This document shows positions 51,160 to 60,397 of a DNA stretch of 64,000 nucleotides, one piece after another. The notes below the pieces were generated by a model. It made no database searches and was not told where the DNA came from. It saw only the letters and a program-made list of their open reading frames with translations. The stretch covers positions 186,001-250,000 of the forward strand of contig NZ_JACODZ010000001.1 of assembly GCF_014280965.1 (NCBI RefSeq), written 5' to 3'. The stretch comes from Echinicola salinicaeni. Lineage in GTDB: Bacteria; Bacteroidota; Bacteroidia; Cytophagales; Cyclobacteriaceae. Within the stretch, counting starts at the first letter, position 1. Every line of letters starts with the position of its first letter. The position numbers were made by a program, and so were the translations under genes.

Positions 51160-53223
51160 TTACTTGTCAAATTTAACCACCAATAAGGAGTAATCGTCAT
51201 CAGTTAGGGAAGATGCACCAACAAAGCTATACACTTCATCAATTATTATTTCTTTTATCTCATTAGGAGTTTTTTGATATGAAATATCAAGTATTTCCCT
51301 TAACCTATCATAGCCAAATTCTTCCCCAGCTTGGTCCTTGGCCTCGATAATGCCATCAGTATACATGACCAATACATCTCCTGGTTGATAGTTGATGGTT
51401 TTTTCTTTTAAATAGTTTTCAAATTTCCCACTTCTTACTATTCCTAGACCTAGCCCATCCGCTTTAAGATAAGCTGATTTTCCGTTTTCGGATTTAAAAT
51501 ACAGGGTAGGACAGTGGCCGGCCCTAGAAAAGGTGATTTCGTGTTTGTCGGTATCCAGTAGATAATAAGTAGTGGTAATGAAATGGTTTTTGGCCAGACA
51601 TTTACTTAAGGCACTGTTGGCGCGAATCAAAAATTCTTTTGGGCTTAGATCCAATTGGGCTAAGCTATGAAAGATCCCTTTCATTTGGGCCATATTAAAG
51701 GCAGCTGAAGTCCCCTTTCCTGAAACGTCTCCAATAATCATCGCAAAGCGGTGTTCGTTGAACTGATAGGTCTCATAATAATCGCCGCCTACTTCATCTG
51801 CAGCTTCCGAAAAGCCCACAATATTGAAGCTCCCATTATGATGTAGTTCAGATGGAAGGAGGCTGCGCTGTACTCTTTGGGCAATTTTTAGTTCTTCTTT
51901 ATACCTTTCCGTCCTAAGAGCTTCATTCAGTAACCTGTGGTTTTCTAAGGATATACTCGCTTGGCCCACAAAAGTGGAAATGATGTTGAGCATTTCTTTG
52001 TTGAAGCCATTTTTCACCTCTTTCAAGAGGTAAATATTTCCCAATAACTCTTTATTTACACGTATAGGGATAATGAGGGCAGAATTGAATATTTCATGGT
52101 CCAAAGGTCCATGTATATGTTCCAGGTCTATTTGGCGATTGTTCTTTAAATAATCAGAAAAAGGCTTTTTTTCCTTTAGCAATTCCTTGATATCCTTTCT
52201 GTCCTTGTTCGTAATGAACCTTTGGTGAAGGATTTGGAAATGATTGTTTTCATCTTTTACCTCCAGCCAGGCCGCGTCCACATAGGCAGCGCTCATACAG
52301 CTGTCCATCAAGATATCCAGTACCTGGCTTTCACTTTGTCCTGGTTGTATGGATTGGCTGAGCTTTTGGAAGTTGATGGCTTCTGTAAGTTTCTGCTCGA
52401 AAACTGAAGAGGTAGGTAGATTGAACAGCGTTACAAGGAAACTGAACAGGGCATAGATAAACACAAATCCAAACAGGCCTAATAAGAAAAGGTTGTCGGT
52501 AAGATTGACTAAAATAAATCCCTTTTCACTGTAAGAGAGCATTTGGAGGAATAGCCCCAAGCTACTTATGATGATAATGGCAAAGAATAAAATGGATTTC
52601 CACTTGTCCTTGAAAGTAAGGTAGGGGATCCATTTTAAGTTGACCGAAATGATAATGCTGAATATCAAAAGAAACAGCAAACCAAATAGGAAGGTGAAAT
52701 CAAAGCTGTTTTGGTTAAAATAAATGAAAAACATGCTGACTGTGAGCATGACTTCATATATTTGCCACTGCTGAACCACATTTTTGTTTTTCTGGTATAA
52801 AATGAGGTGCTTCCATAACAAAGTGCATGAAATCAGAAATATTGTGGTCATTCCAAAATTGACATGATAGAAGAAATTGGCCAATAATGGATCTTTTGAC
52901 AGTCTTGTATTATTGAGTAGGTAGTAGAAAAACTGGATCAATAAACCCGTACCCAAAGCCATTAAACCTGTAGAGGCGCCTCTCCAGATCAAATGAATAA
53001 AATTGTTGTTTTCATTTTGGGCCAGAGACCTACTAATGAAAATATAAATCAATATGAAAAACATGATTTCCAATGACCAAGTGATTTCAGGTGCAATTCC
53101 CAAATTCATTTGATTAATGGTCCCAAAAAGCCTTAAAAGATCCACAAAAAGCATCCCTAGCCAGGTGAGTATGGTCACTAGCAGGGTGATCTTTCCGATA
53201 TTTATATTGGGGAGTTTAAACAT
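51160..53223 (-). CDS. SpoIIE/PP2C serine phosphatase with 7-8 membrane helices and GAF domain (RsbU-like)
   Basis: The 687-residue protein has about eight hydrophobic helices in residues 8-270. A GAF-like domain follows (about 290-440: NFQKLSQSIQPGQSESQVLDILMDSCMSAAYVDAAWLEV). The PP2C-type phosphatase spans about 470-687, with IGDVSGKGTSAAFNMAQMKG, FSRAGHCPTLYF and VLVMYTDGIIEAKDQAGEEFG. The latter carry the metal-binding Asp and Gly residues of the SpoIIE family. It would dephosphorylate the STAS protein encoded next. The membrane helices and GAF domain are likely sensors. It is divergent from the DUF4197 gene and starts the RsbU-V-W run. Confidence 0.93.
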   Translation of the reverse strand: MFKLPNINIGKITLLVTILTWLGMLFVDLLRLFGTINQMNLGIAPEITWSLEIMFFILIYIFISRSLAQNENNNFIHLIWRGASTGLMALGTGLLIQFFYYLLNNTRLSKDPLLANFFYHVNFGMTTIFLISCTLLWKHLILYQKNKNVVQQWQIYEVMLTVSMFFIYFNQNSFDFTFLFGLLFLLIFSIIISVNLKWIPYLTFKDKWKSILFFAIIIISSLGLFLQMLSYSEKGFILVNLTDNLFLLGLFGFVFIYALFSFLVTLFNLPTSSVFEQKLTEAINFQKLSQSIQPGQSESQVLDILMDSCMSAAYVDAAWLEVKDENNHFQILHQRFITNKDRKDIKELLKEKKPFSDYLKNNRQIDLEHIHGPLDHEIFNSALIIPIRVNKELLGNIYLLKEVKNGFNKEMLNIISTFVGQASISLENHRLLNEALRTERYKEELKIAQRVQRSLLPSELHHNGSFNIVGFSEAADEVGGDYYETYQFNEHRFAMIIGDVSGKGTSAAFNMAQMKGIFHSLAQLDLSPKEFLIRANSALSKCLAKNHFITTTYYLLDTDKHEITFSRAGHCPTLYFKSENGKSAYLKADGLGLGIVRSGKFENYLKEKTINYQPGDVLVMYTDGIIEAKDQAGEEFGYDRLREILDISYQKTPNEIKEIIIDEVYSFVGASSLTDDDYSLLVVKFDK

Positions 53224-53310
53224 TGATTAAAAAACATTACAATTATACATAATGTCATTCAATTTTCAAGAGGCATTCAAAAAGCAAATAATATAACCTT
53301 TAGTTTAAAA

Positions 53311-54027
53311 ATGAGAATTAGTAGTAGAATTTTTGGAATCCTGTTCATTTTTGCCCTGCTAAGCTGTACAGCTTCAGAAGTAAATAAGTTTATTCAAGGT
53401 GCAAGTGAGGCCACGTTGTCAGAGTCAGATGTGAGCGCCGGCTTGAAGGAGGCCTTGGTGAAAGGTGTTTCGGTAGGTGTGGAGAGTGCCTCTTCAACAG
53501 ATGGTTTTTTGGGTAATGAGCTGATTCGAATTGCACTACCGGAAGATGTGCAAAAAGTTGAATCGACACTTAGGAAGTTTGGTTTGGGAAATGAGGTGGA
53601 CAAAGTAATCACAACGATTAATCGTGGGGCAGAAAATGCTGCCATGGAGGCAAAACCTATTTTTATCAATGCTATTAAGCAGTTGACCATTCAGGATGCT
53701 TGGGATATTCTTAATGGAGGGGATGATGCAGCTACCCAATATCTAAAGAGCACCACTTCTGATCAATTAAGCGAACTTTTTAAACCCCATATTCAGGAAT
53801 CCCTGAATCAAGTTGGTGCAACCAAGCATTATGGTGAGCTGGCCAATGCATATAATAGGGTGCCGACCACAAAAAATAAATTAAATCCTGATTTGAACGG
53901 TTATGTTACCGATATGGCCATTGATGGGTTGTTTAAATTAGTCGCCCAAGAAGAAAAAGCCATTCGAGAAGATCCTATGGAAAGAAGCAGTGTCTTGTTG
54001 AAGCGAGTATTTGCAGCACAGGATTAA
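53311..54027 (+). CDS. DUF4197 domain lipoprotein
   Basis: The 238-residue protein begins with a lipoprotein signal peptide (ISSRIFGILFIFALLSC). The body matches the DUF4197 family as I recall it: SDVSAGLKEALVKGVSVGVES, then FLGNELIRIALPEDVQKVESTLRKFGLG, AAPIF-like AKPIFINAIKQLTIQDAWDIL, and YGELANAYNRVP. It is all-helical and probably periplasmic. The function is unknown. It is divergent from the RsbU-like gene and may be a separate transcript. Confidence 0.85.
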   Translation: MRISSRIFGILFIFALLSCTASEVNKFIQGASEATLSESDVSAGLKEALVKGVSVGVESASSTDGFLGNELIRIALPEDVQKVESTLRKFGLGNEVDKVITTINRGAENAAMEAKPIFINAIKQLTIQDAWDILNGGDDAATQYLKSTTSDQLSELFKPHIQESLNQVGATKHYGELANAYNRVPTTKNKLNPDLNGYVTDMAIDGLFKLVAQEEKAIREDPMERSSVLLKRVFAAQD

Positions 54028-54045
54028 TGAATCTACTAGAGGACT

Positions 54046-54360
54046 TTACAAAAAAGTAATGTCCTCTATTGCTCCTTTTCCAAATTTATCTTCAATGATC
54101 TGAAGTACTTTTGATTTGTTCATCATCAATTCTTTCTTGATTGGCCCAGAACTTAGTTTGACAAAGAGCTTTTTGTCCTTGGCGTAAACACTGGTCGTCC
54201 TGCTAGCAATGGAATTTCCCATGAGTTCAGCCCATGAACCAGCTATTTTTTTTTCGTTGAACCTGTCTTTCAGTCTATAGGCCTGTAACAGTTCCTCAAA
54301 AGCTTCCTTGAGTGGTGTGATTTCCTTTTTACGCGGATTGTAATCCTGATACTTCTTCAT
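54046..54360 (-). CDS. DUF721 (DciA-like) protein
   Basis: The 104-residue cytoplasmic protein has the DUF721 core (LEELLQAYRLKDRFNEKKIAGSWAELMGNSIASRTTSVYAKDKKLFVKLSSGPIKKELMMNKSKVLQIIEDKFG). DUF721 proteins related to DciA load the replicative helicase in many bacteria lacking DnaC. Whether this compact form does so is unproven. It is 25 bases downstream of the hemW gene and probably co-transcribed. Confidence 0.85.
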   Translation of the reverse strand: MKKYQDYNPRKKEITPLKEAFEELLQAYRLKDRFNEKKIAGSWAELMGNSIASRTTSVYAKDKKLFVKLSSGPIKKELMMNKSKVLQIIEDKFGKGAIEDITFL

Positions 54361-54384
54361 GGTGATAAAGGTACTAAGTATTGC

Positions 54385-55515
54385 TCATAGAAATAACTTT
54401 CCTGCGATATAGTCTGCCAAAAGTTTTCCTTCTTTGGTTAGGACCAAATACTGGTTTTTTAAAGCCAATAACCTGTCTTCCTGAAATTCATTGATTACTG
54501 ACTTTTTTAGTTCTAATAGTGAGGTGTCGAATTGGTCCTCAAGCTTTTGAAGATCTGTGCCCCAAATAGTCCTCAGCGATGTGAGTATATATTCGTTGAT
54601 AATATCCTCCCTAGAAAGCAGGTCCTTTTCAAAATTGAGCTCTCCCATTTCCAATGACTTGATGTACTTGGCGTTATTGGCAATATTGTGCTGTCGGGTT
54701 TTACCGTCAAACGAATGTGCGCTTGGCCCAATTCCTAAATAGGGGATACCTTTCCAGTAATTGGTATTATGAACAGCAAAAGCGTTGGGTTTTCCGAAAT
54801 TGGAAATTTCATATTGAATATATCCCGCTCTTTCCAAATGATCCTGCATGATTTCAAACTGGTCAGCGCTAAAGTCTTCAGATGCAGGTAAGAACTTGCC
54901 TTTTTGTGTCCAACTGCCCAAGGCTGTGCCTGGTTCTATGGTCAGGCAATAACTACTTATATGTCCGGGCTCAAGAGAGGTGGCGATTTGGAGATCTGTT
55001 TTCCAAAGGGAGTGGTCGGCTTGGGGAAAACCATACATCAAATCTATGGACAATTTTTCAAAACCTGCATTCCTGGCATTTTCGATTACCTTCAGGGATT
55101 CTTCAGCATTGTGGCTCCTGTTGTAGAATTTTAGGATTTCATCATGGAAGCTTTGTATGCCAATGCTCAGACGGTCAAATTTGAGCGCTTTAAGTTCTTG
55201 TAGTTTTGCGGGGGAAAGATCATCAGGATTTGCTTCTATGGTCAGTTCTTCCAGATCCAGTTTGTAATGTAAACTAATGGTTTGAAGAATTGCAGCTATT
55301 TCTTCCTTAGTCAAAAGAGAGGGGGTTCCACCACCAAAATAAACCGTCTTGATAATACAGTCTTTGCCAAGATAGTCTTTTTGGATAATCAATTCCTTGC
55401 AGATCATCTCCACCATTTTGGATTTTAAATCAGTTTGAGTGCTGAAGTGAAAATCACAATAGTGACATGCCTGCTTACAAAAGGGGATATGAATGTATAT
55501 TCCTGCCAAAATCAT
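54385..55515 (-). CDS. hemW: HemW-like radical SAM protein
   Basis: I start at the ATG of MILAGIYIHIPFCKQ; an ATG 11 codons upstream would add unusual sequence. The 376-residue protein has the radical SAM cluster motif FCKQACHYCDF (Cys near residues 13, 17, 20), YFGGGTPSLL, and a HemN-like C-terminal domain (GLGIGPSAHSF-like, here YLGIGPSAHSFDGKTR). HemW is now seen as a haem-binding chaperone rather than a true oxygen-independent coproporphyrinogen III oxidase; the older name is often still used. It is divergent from the TamA-like gene. Confidence 0.92.
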   Translation of the reverse strand: MILAGIYIHIPFCKQACHYCDFHFSTQTDLKSKMVEMICKELIIQKDYLGKDCIIKTVYFGGGTPSLLTKEEIAAILQTISLHYKLDLEELTIEANPDDLSPAKLQELKALKFDRLSIGIQSFHDEILKFYNRSHNAEESLKVIENARNAGFEKLSIDLMYGFPQADHSLWKTDLQIATSLEPGHISSYCLTIEPGTALGSWTQKGKFLPASEDFSADQFEIMQDHLERAGYIQYEISNFGKPNAFAVHNTNYWKGIPYLGIGPSAHSFDGKTRQHNIANNAKYIKSLEMGELNFEKDLLSREDIINEYILTSLRTIWGTDLQKLEDQFDTSLLELKKSVINEFQEDRLLALKNQYLVLTKEGKLLADYIAGKLFL

Positions 55516-55559
55516 TACTTTTATCGATACAAAGGTAAGTAATTTCAACGTCAGGCTAT

Positions 55560-57293
55560 TTGAAAAAGGGAATCATTACATTATTAATATTACTAGCCAC
55601 AGCCTTTCATTTGGTTTTTGGCCAGGACAGCCTTTCTCTTAGAATGATTGTAAAAGGTGAAATTACCCATTCCGAGTCAAAGGGATTTTCCTCAAAGGCT
55701 GAGCAAGCGTTATTTTTGGGCCAATATATGGCATCGCTGAGAGAGGAGGGCTTTTTGATGGTAGACACTGTATGTGTAAGAGAAAAAGGAAATTCCAAGG
55801 AGGTGGTGATTGAAACAGGCCAGCAATATGAGTGGTTATACCTTTCTGAAGGGAATATCCCCCAGTCCATTTTGAATAGGGTAGGATTCAATAACAGGGC
55901 GTTTAGCAGACGTCCTGTCAATTTTGAAAACATACTTTTTTTGATAGAAGCAATCATCAAGGAATATGAAAATAATGGATACCCTTTTGCTTCGGTCAAA
56001 TTAGACAGCGTTGGCCAGGAAGGAGCGCTCTTCTCCGCTAGCCTTCATCTCCACCAAGGCCCTTTGATTACTTTTGATAGTTTGCGGGTAGTGGGAAGTT
56101 CGAAAGTGAATGAGAAATATCTGGGAAGGTATTTAGGGCTTGACCCCGGTAGGCCATATAGCCAAAATACAGTTGATGAAATCGGGAAGCGCCTAAAACA
56201 TCATCCGGCACTCAAAATCTCAGATAATCCACAAGTTAGCTTTCAAAACAGTGAGGCCACTGCATATGTGCCTTTGATAGACAGAAAAGTGAATTCAATT
56301 GATGGAATCATTGGATTACTTCCCAATGAAACAGAGAGGAGCAAGATGCTGGTGACGGGGCAATTTGATCTTGAGCTTTTCAATGTAAGTGGCAGGGGCA
56401 GGAATTATGGGATTCACTGGCAGCGACTGAGTCAATATTCCCAAAACTTGAAAATCAGGGCAGAGGAGCCAATGATTTTTGGCTCTGGAATAGATGTAAA
56501 AGGCTCCTTTTACCTTTTGAAAGAGGATACAACTTTCATCAATAGGGATTTTAGAATTGATTTTGGCCATCAGTTGACTCCTTCTTTTTATATTAAGTTT
56601 TTTTCAATGCGACAGTCGGGTGATTTGTTATCAGTATCCATGGATCAAGAAGAAGTTAGTGCTTTGCCAGAAGCATTGGATTTTAGGTTCAATAGTTATG
56701 GGGTTCATTTGAGTTTTTTTGCTTTAGATGATGTTTTTAATCCTCGAAGGGGTTGGAGAGCAAGTTTAGAATCTTCGGTGGGGAACAAAAAGATACTTAT
56801 GAATACAGCTATTCCTGAAGATCTTTATGATGGGGTGGATTTAGTAGCCCTGCAATATTACGGTCAGTTTTCAGTTGAAAATTATTGGAAATGGAGTCCT
56901 ATGATGATGGCAATGATTCGATTGAGGGCTGGGAAAATAGCAGGAAATAATGTTTTGAAGAATGATATGTTCAGGTTAGGAGGATTGAGGAGTATAAGAG
57001 GTTTTAATGAAAATTTCTTTTTCGCAAATCAGTATGTTTATGCTAATTTTGAGCCTAGGTTTTATTTTGAGAATGGCTCCTATTTTATGGGTTTTGTGGA
57101 TGTTGGATTATTGGAGCAAAATGGGATGATAGGAGAACGGAGGACAGACAGGCCAGTTTCATTTGGAGGTGGTTTAAGTTTGGATACTGGGCAGGGGGCA
57201 TTCCAGTTTATTCTTGGGGTAGGCCAGTCAAATGAGCAGCAGCTAGGGATGAATTATGCCAAGGTGCATTTCGGATATACAGGGAGGTTTTAG
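55560..57293 (+). CDS. TamA/BamA-like outer-membrane protein
   Basis: The start is TTG 55560, giving a good signal peptide (GIITLLILLATAFHLVFGQ). The 577-residue protein has a POTRA-like region (about 60-245, including ITFDSLRVVGSSKVNEKYLGRYLGLDPG) and a C-terminal barrel of about 330 residues. The barrel contains LGGLRSIRGFNENFFFANQYVYANFEPRF (loop 6 region near 470) and ends with an aromatic strand YTGRF. It is smaller than BamA, like TamA-type or FhaC-like proteins. It is followed after six bases by DUF4271, so both are probably in one operon. Confidence 0.82.
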   Translation: MKKGIITLLILLATAFHLVFGQDSLSLRMIVKGEITHSESKGFSSKAEQALFLGQYMASLREEGFLMVDTVCVREKGNSKEVVIETGQQYEWLYLSEGNIPQSILNRVGFNNRAFSRRPVNFENILFLIEAIIKEYENNGYPFASVKLDSVGQEGALFSASLHLHQGPLITFDSLRVVGSSKVNEKYLGRYLGLDPGRPYSQNTVDEIGKRLKHHPALKISDNPQVSFQNSEATAYVPLIDRKVNSIDGIIGLLPNETERSKMLVTGQFDLELFNVSGRGRNYGIHWQRLSQYSQNLKIRAEEPMIFGSGIDVKGSFYLLKEDTTFINRDFRIDFGHQLTPSFYIKFFSMRQSGDLLSVSMDQEEVSALPEALDFRFNSYGVHLSFFALDDVFNPRRGWRASLESSVGNKKILMNTAIPEDLYDGVDLVALQYYGQFSVENYWKWSPMMMAMIRLRAGKIAGNNVLKNDMFRLGGLRSIRGFNENFFFANQYVYANFEPRFYFENGSYFMGFVDVGLLEQNGMIGERRTDRPVSFGGGLSLDTGQGAFQFILGVGQSNEQQLGMNYAKVHFGYTGRF

Positions 57294-57299
57294 GTAATT

Positions 57300-58403
57300 A
57301 TGATAAAAGTTTTACGAACAATTTTAGGGGTGTTTTTATTTTTGGCGTTTTTTCAAGCTAATGCGCAGGTTTTGGAGAATTATAATCCCCATATTACCAC
57401 TGTCAAAAAGCATGAGTTTTCGCTAAGCCCTGTCATGGCTTCTGTGGCTGTCAATGTAGAGGATTATCCCTCTTCTGCTTTCGAGATGAAATTCCCAACT
57501 TCTTCAGCAGTCTTTGTCGGCAATCAATTATGGTTTTATACCAAAAGTGATACTTCTTTTTTATTGCCTTTGTCAGCTTTTAGGGAGCAATTTCCTGAAG
57601 TTGTGGGGAAGGTGGATATAGAAGTTTACCGGTCAGGTATCAGAGAAGAAGATATCTCAATTAAGAAGGGGGTGTTTCGGTCTGGACTTGAGGTAGATGG
57701 AGGTAAAAATGTAGAAGGGCCGCAGTTGAGGGAAAAGGACTATGTAAGGGATTTTTTGATTTTGGCTTTGGTGATTATTTTGGCTTTGATAGCCTTGTTT
57801 AAAGTGACCTATCCCCTTATGTTCAGAACGGCCTTACGCCCTGTTTCAATTTTTTCGGAAGATTTTTCGGAACCAGGTACAGGAGGAAAAGTTTTTTCAT
57901 CGGATATGATTTATAATATTTTGGTTTTTAGTATGCTACTGACTTTGTTTATTATGTCGGGTATACATTTTACAGAAGTCCCCTTTTTGGAGAGATACCT
58001 AAGAGGTGATATTAATTTTCTGTTTCTAGTATGGCTTTCAGGTACGGCAGTGTTTATGGTTTTATCTGTATTTAAATACTTATGGGTCAAGATGTTTGCT
58101 TCTGTATATCAAATTGAACGCTGGGATTTTCGGCAATTTTTTTATTTGATGCGAGGCCTTGTTATCCTCATGTTATTATGTTTTGTGGTAATTATTGTCT
58201 TCTATATTCAAGGGTTCACAGAAATGGATTTAGTGCTGAATTATGCCGTGTCTTTATTTTTTTTAGTGTATTTATTGGGCGTTTTTAGACTTTTTTACAT
58301 CATGTTAAAAAAAGTCCCGTTTAAAAGTTACCATTTATTTTCTTACATTTGCAGCTCTGAATTGGTTCCCTTCTTGGTGATCGCCAAGATAGTCTTGGGC
58401 TGA
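57300..58403 (+). CDS. DUF4271 membrane protein
   Basis: The 367-residue protein has a signal peptide (LGVFLFLAFFQANAQ), a periplasmic N-terminal region (about 25-150) and then some six membrane helices: about 152-170, 198-218, 233-255, 275-300, 310-335 and 345-365. This is the DUF4271 layout of Bacteroidota. It is commonly near hemD and the gliding/T9SS genes, as here (46 bases to hemD), so a link to secretion or envelope assembly is possible but unproven. Confidence 0.85.
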   Translation: MIKVLRTILGVFLFLAFFQANAQVLENYNPHITTVKKHEFSLSPVMASVAVNVEDYPSSAFEMKFPTSSAVFVGNQLWFYTKSDTSFLLPLSAFREQFPEVVGKVDIEVYRSGIREEDISIKKGVFRSGLEVDGGKNVEGPQLREKDYVRDFLILALVIILALIALFKVTYPLMFRTALRPVSIFSEDFSEPGTGGKVFSSDMIYNILVFSMLLTLFIMSGIHFTEVPFLERYLRGDINFLFLVWLSGTAVFMVLSVFKYLWVKMFASVYQIERWDFRQFFYLMRGLVILMLLCFVVIIVFYIQGFTEMDLVLNYAVSLFFLVYLLGVFRLFYIMLKKVPFKSYHLFSYICSSELVPFLVIAKIVLG

Positions 58404-58448
58404 TTCCTGGAAAAAGATTAGAGAAAACAAAAGTAGAAAACAGACAAA

Positions 58449-59222
58449 ATGACTAAATCTACAAAAGACAGATTTCGGCCGGTTAAGAGTATTTTGGTTT
58501 CTCAACCTAAACCTTCGGACACTAAGTCTCCATATTTCCAGCTCGCTGAGAAATACAATTTAAGGATTGATTTCAGGCCTTTTATTCAAGTAGAGCCTCT
58601 TGGTATCAGGGACTTTAGAAAGCAAAAGATTGATATTTTGAAGCATACTGCGGTAATTTTTACAAGCAGAAATGCTATCGATCACTTTTTTAAGATCTGC
58701 CAAGAACTGAAAATCGAAATGCCTGCTGACATGAAGTATTTCTGTATTTCTGAGCAAACTGCTCATTATTTGCAGAAGTATATTGTGATCAGGAAAAGAA
58801 AACTTTTCGTGGGGGTAAGAACAGCGGCTGATCTTTTTGATTATTTCAAAAAGCACAAAGGTGAAAAATATCTGTTCCCATGCTCTGATATCAGAAAGAA
58901 TGATATCCCTGATTTTCTAGAGAAAAATAATATCGATTTTACAGAAGCCATTATTTACCACACTGTGGCTGCTGATCTTTCAGATTTGAAAGATATCAAA
59001 TATGATATTTTGGCTTTTTACAGTCCTTCAGGTATCAAGTCATTGATCCAGAACTTTCCTGATTTTGATCAAGGATTTACTAGGATTGCCGCTTTTGGTC
59101 CCACTACTTCCAAAAGTGTGAAAGATCAAGATTTAATTTTGGACATTGAAGCGCCGATGCCAAATGCACCTAGTATGACTGGTGCCTTGGAGCTTTATAT
59201 AAAAAAGGTGAACAACGTCTAA
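58449..59222 (+). CDS. hemD: Uroporphyrinogen-III synthase
   Basis: HemD cyclises hydroxymethylbilane to uroporphyrinogen III, the branch point of haem and sirohaem synthesis. The 257-residue protein has the low-similarity two-lobed HemD fold: SILVSQPKPSDTKSPYFQLAEKY, AVIFTSRNAIDHFFKIC, ILAFYSPSGIKSLIQNF and AFGPTTSKSVKDQ near the end. HemD located next to DUF4271 and the porP/gld genes is a familiar Bacteroidota arrangement. Motif conservation is weak in this family, so the call leans on the AFGPTTS-like motif and the context. Confidence 0.9.
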   Translation: MTKSTKDRFRPVKSILVSQPKPSDTKSPYFQLAEKYNLRIDFRPFIQVEPLGIRDFRKQKIDILKHTAVIFTSRNAIDHFFKICQELKIEMPADMKYFCISEQTAHYLQKYIVIRKRKLFVGVRTAADLFDYFKKHKGEKYLFPCSDIRKNDIPDFLEKNNIDFTEAIIYHTVAADLSDLKDIKYDILAFYSPSGIKSLIQNFPDFDQGFTRIAAFGPTTSKSVKDQDLILDIEAPMPNAPSMTGALELYIKKVNNV

Positions 59223-59297
59223 AAAAAAGTTAACATTTATAGGGTAAATTCGATTATAATTGTGTAGACTAGTTATATTAAGCATAATGTACTTTTG

Positions 59298-60281
59298 ATG
59301 CACATGAAAAATAGAATTTACCTTTATTTTGTTATTTTTTCGAGCATAAGCATGATACTGTTTATCGGGCATAGTGCAAGCGCACAACAGGATGCTCAAT
59401 TTTCACAGTATATGTATAACCAACAATTTTATAATCCTGCCTTTTCAGGTCAACAGGGTGGTTATCAGTTTTCAGCTCTCCACAGAAGCCAATGGTTAGG
59501 TTATACCACATCAACAGGGCAGGGGGGAGCTCCCACTACTCAGTTGTTAACTGCTACCGGGAGGTTTTCCAATAAGCCATTTGGTTGGGGATTGACATTT
59601 GTCAATGACGATATTGGTCCGACTACCAGTCAGGATATCAATGTTTCATTGGCTTATCATAAAAACATCAGGAAGGGAACCTTGAGCCTTGGGCTGTTTG
59701 GCGGGGTGTTTTCCAATACTATTAAATATGATGAGCTGGATTTGGTAAATCCCGACCCCAATGTGCCTGCTTCAGGTGATGAGAGCCAGATGAGTTTTAA
59801 TTTTGGAGCGGGATTACTGTATAAAACAGCCAATTATTATCTGAGTTTAAGTAGTAGGAATATTAATGAACCTAGTTTTGATTTTGGCGATGGTACATTC
59901 GACAATCAATTGAAAAACCATAGCTATTTAATGCTAGGATATGAATTCAAAACATTTGCACAAATACATTTTAAGCCAAGTTTATTGGTTAAAACTGTTG
60001 GCTTGAATAATTTTTCTTATGATATTAGCGTTATAGCCACACATAAAGATCGAATTAGCGGTGGCTTAGCCTATAGAGGAGAAGAGTCAGTGTCCGTGCT
60101 TTTGGGTTATCAATTGTTGAGAGATAAATCCCTTAGATTGGGATATGCATTTGATTTGGTAGTTGGTGGGAATGAAGCAAAATCACCTAGTTCCCATGAA
60201 CTTATGTTATCGTATAATTTGCCAACTATAACACGAAATTTACAGAAAGTCATACAAAGAACACCTAGGTTTCGATTTTAA
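59298..60281 (+). CDS. PorP/SprF family type IX secretion membrane protein
   Basis: The start is placed at the ATG of MHMKNRIYL; TTG 59295 and ATG 59304 are close alternatives. The 327-residue protein has a signal peptide (FVIFSSISMILFIGHSASAQQ), then the family start DAQFSQYMYNQQFYNPAFSGQQGGYQFSALHRSQWLGY and a barrel of about 14 strands. PorP/SprF proteins are outer-membrane components or partners of the type IX secretion and gliding machinery. The gldK gene follows about 115 bases later. Multiple PorP paralogues are usual, so the exact partner is unknown. Confidence 0.92.
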   Translation: MHMKNRIYLYFVIFSSISMILFIGHSASAQQDAQFSQYMYNQQFYNPAFSGQQGGYQFSALHRSQWLGYTTSTGQGGAPTTQLLTATGRFSNKPFGWGLTFVNDDIGPTTSQDINVSLAYHKNIRKGTLSLGLFGGVFSNTIKYDELDLVNPDPNVPASGDESQMSFNFGAGLLYKTANYYLSLSSRNINEPSFDFGDGTFDNQLKNHSYLMLGYEFKTFAQIHFKPSLLVKTVGLNNFSYDISVIATHKDRISGGLAYRGEESVSVLLGYQLLRDKSLRLGYAFDLVVGGNEAKSPSSHELMLSYNLPTITRNLQKVIQRTPRFRF

Positions 60282-60397
60282 TTAATCATTTATTTTCATG
60301 CTTTCATTGCGTTTTTTTGGTATTTTCTGTTAAATTTCGATCTTGGTAAATAGACGTGTGTCTAGAAAATTGGGAATTGTCAACTAAAGTGTCTTAT

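Noticed and set aside
50378-53223. SigB-type stress operon
   Set aside because: The phosphatase, STAS and ATPase genes are present, but no sigma factor or RsbRST-type gene is adjacent, so the SigB name is not supported.
59290-59297. TACTTTTG as a promoter -7 box for the PorP/SprF gene
   Set aside because: It fits TAnnTTTG, but transcription would begin at or after the chosen start codon and there is no -33 element at proper spacing.
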